From the NCBI RefSeq assembly GCF_020733635.1, contig NZ_JAJFZL010000001.1:3968001-4032000 (forward strand): a stretch of DNA of 64,000 nt, given 5' to 3'. The notes below the pieces were generated by a model that ran no database searches, was not told where the DNA came from, and was given only the letters and a program-made list of their open reading frames with translations. Made by a program: the position numbers and the translations under genes. Source of the stretch: Nocardia spumae. Its GTDB lineage: Bacteria; Actinomycetota; Actinomycetes; Mycobacteriales; Mycobacteriaceae. Below, piece after piece: positions 63,827 through 64,000 of the stretch. Position 1 is the stretch's first letter. Each line of letters opens with the position of its first letter.

Positions 63827-64000
63827 CGGCGGGCGCCGGGGATCGACTGCTGCTGCCCGCCGCGGTGCGCGCCCGCATCGCCGCGGCGCGCTCCCCGGAG
63901 GTCGCGGCACGGATCGGCATCGCGATCGGTGGCACGGTGACGCTGTGCTTCGTCACCGGCCTGATCAGCCACTGGATCCAGCATCCGCCCTCGTGGTTCG
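63823..64000 (+). CDS. Membrane molybdopterin-dependent oxidoreductase (N-terminus only)
   Basis: The first 59 codons before the window edge. After a short cytoplasmic start (MTAGAGDRLLLPAAVRARIA), a hydrophobic helix (IGIAIGGTVTLCFVTGLISHWIQ) is followed by HPPSWF. This start, with its HWIQHPPSWF motif, is typical of actinobacterial sulfite-oxidase-like molybdopterin proteins that carry an N-terminal cytochrome-b-like membrane part. ATG 63823 overlaps the DUF2064 stop by 4 bp, so it belongs to the same operon. The catalytic domain lies outside the window, so this call rests on the N-terminus only. Confidence 0.6.
   Translation, partial: MTAGAGDRLLLPAAVRARIAAARSPEVAARIGIAIGGTVTLCFVTGLISHWIQHPPSWF

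Overview
The window comes from a high-GC actinomycete of the mycolic-acid group, most likely Nocardia or a close relative. The evidence is the very high G+C content, the frequent GTG and TTG starts, a complete Pup-proteasome locus, and gene order matching the Mycobacterium tuberculosis region helY-tatC-tatA-pafC-pafB-pafA ... prcA-prcB-pup-dop ... mpa-lppK-trmI-recB-like-hisG-hisE-metH-PAC2. The genus is inferred from gene content and synteny, not from a marker gene.

Layout. 1-12.1 kb (minus strand): Ski2-like helicase HelY (cut by the window edge), Tat translocase subunits TatC and TatA, a ketopantoate-reductase-like protein, the WYL regulators PafC and PafB, Pup ligase PafA, 20S proteasome subunits PrcA and PrcB, Pup and Dop. 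12.2-21.9 kb is an accessory block between dop and mpa. It holds a TetR / AurF-like oxygenase / DUF4873 unit, an NTF2-like protein, an ArsC-like protein, a GT39-type membrane glycosyltransferase, 5-oxoprolinase PxpABC, a Nudix hydrolase, an AIM24 protein and a secreted cyclophilin. 22.0-27.6 kb returns to conserved order: Mpa, an LppK-like lipoprotein, TrmI, a RecB-like nuclease, HisG and HisE.

27.6-32 kb holds a compact minus-strand operon: a 2-oxoglutarate/Fe(II) oxygenase, a SAM methyltransferase, a choline/carnitine-type acyltransferase and a GNAT protein. Together they look like a small biosynthetic pathway. 32.1-39.2 kb: HAD phosphatase, Ser/Thr kinase, MetH and a PAC2 protein. 39.2-49.2 kb: a divergent pair (inactive resolvase-fold protein and HTH/TPR regulator) around a repeat-rich intergenic region, a DUF2127 membrane protein, then three genes of a type II Wadjet-like SMC system (JetA, JetB, JetC) with no JetD nuclease beside them.

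49.2-53.2 kb: a small membrane protein, a DD-carboxypeptidase, a 73-aa membrane peptide, class I fumarase and a MarR regulator. The last two are separated by an operator-rich gap. 53.3-58 kb: a stressosome operon RsbR-S-T-X ending in a multidomain RsbU phosphatase fused to an RsbW-like kinase domain, preceded by a SigB/SigF-type promoter. 58.1-64 kb: SDR epimerase, OmpR-type two-component pair, two glycosyltransferase-like genes, a DUF2064 nucleotidyltransferase-fold protein and the start of a membrane molybdopterin oxidoreductase.

A recurring feature is a TANNNT -10 hexamer 6-7 nt upstream of the start codon in at least fifteen genes, the signature of leaderless transcripts; it also fixes several otherwise ambiguous starts.
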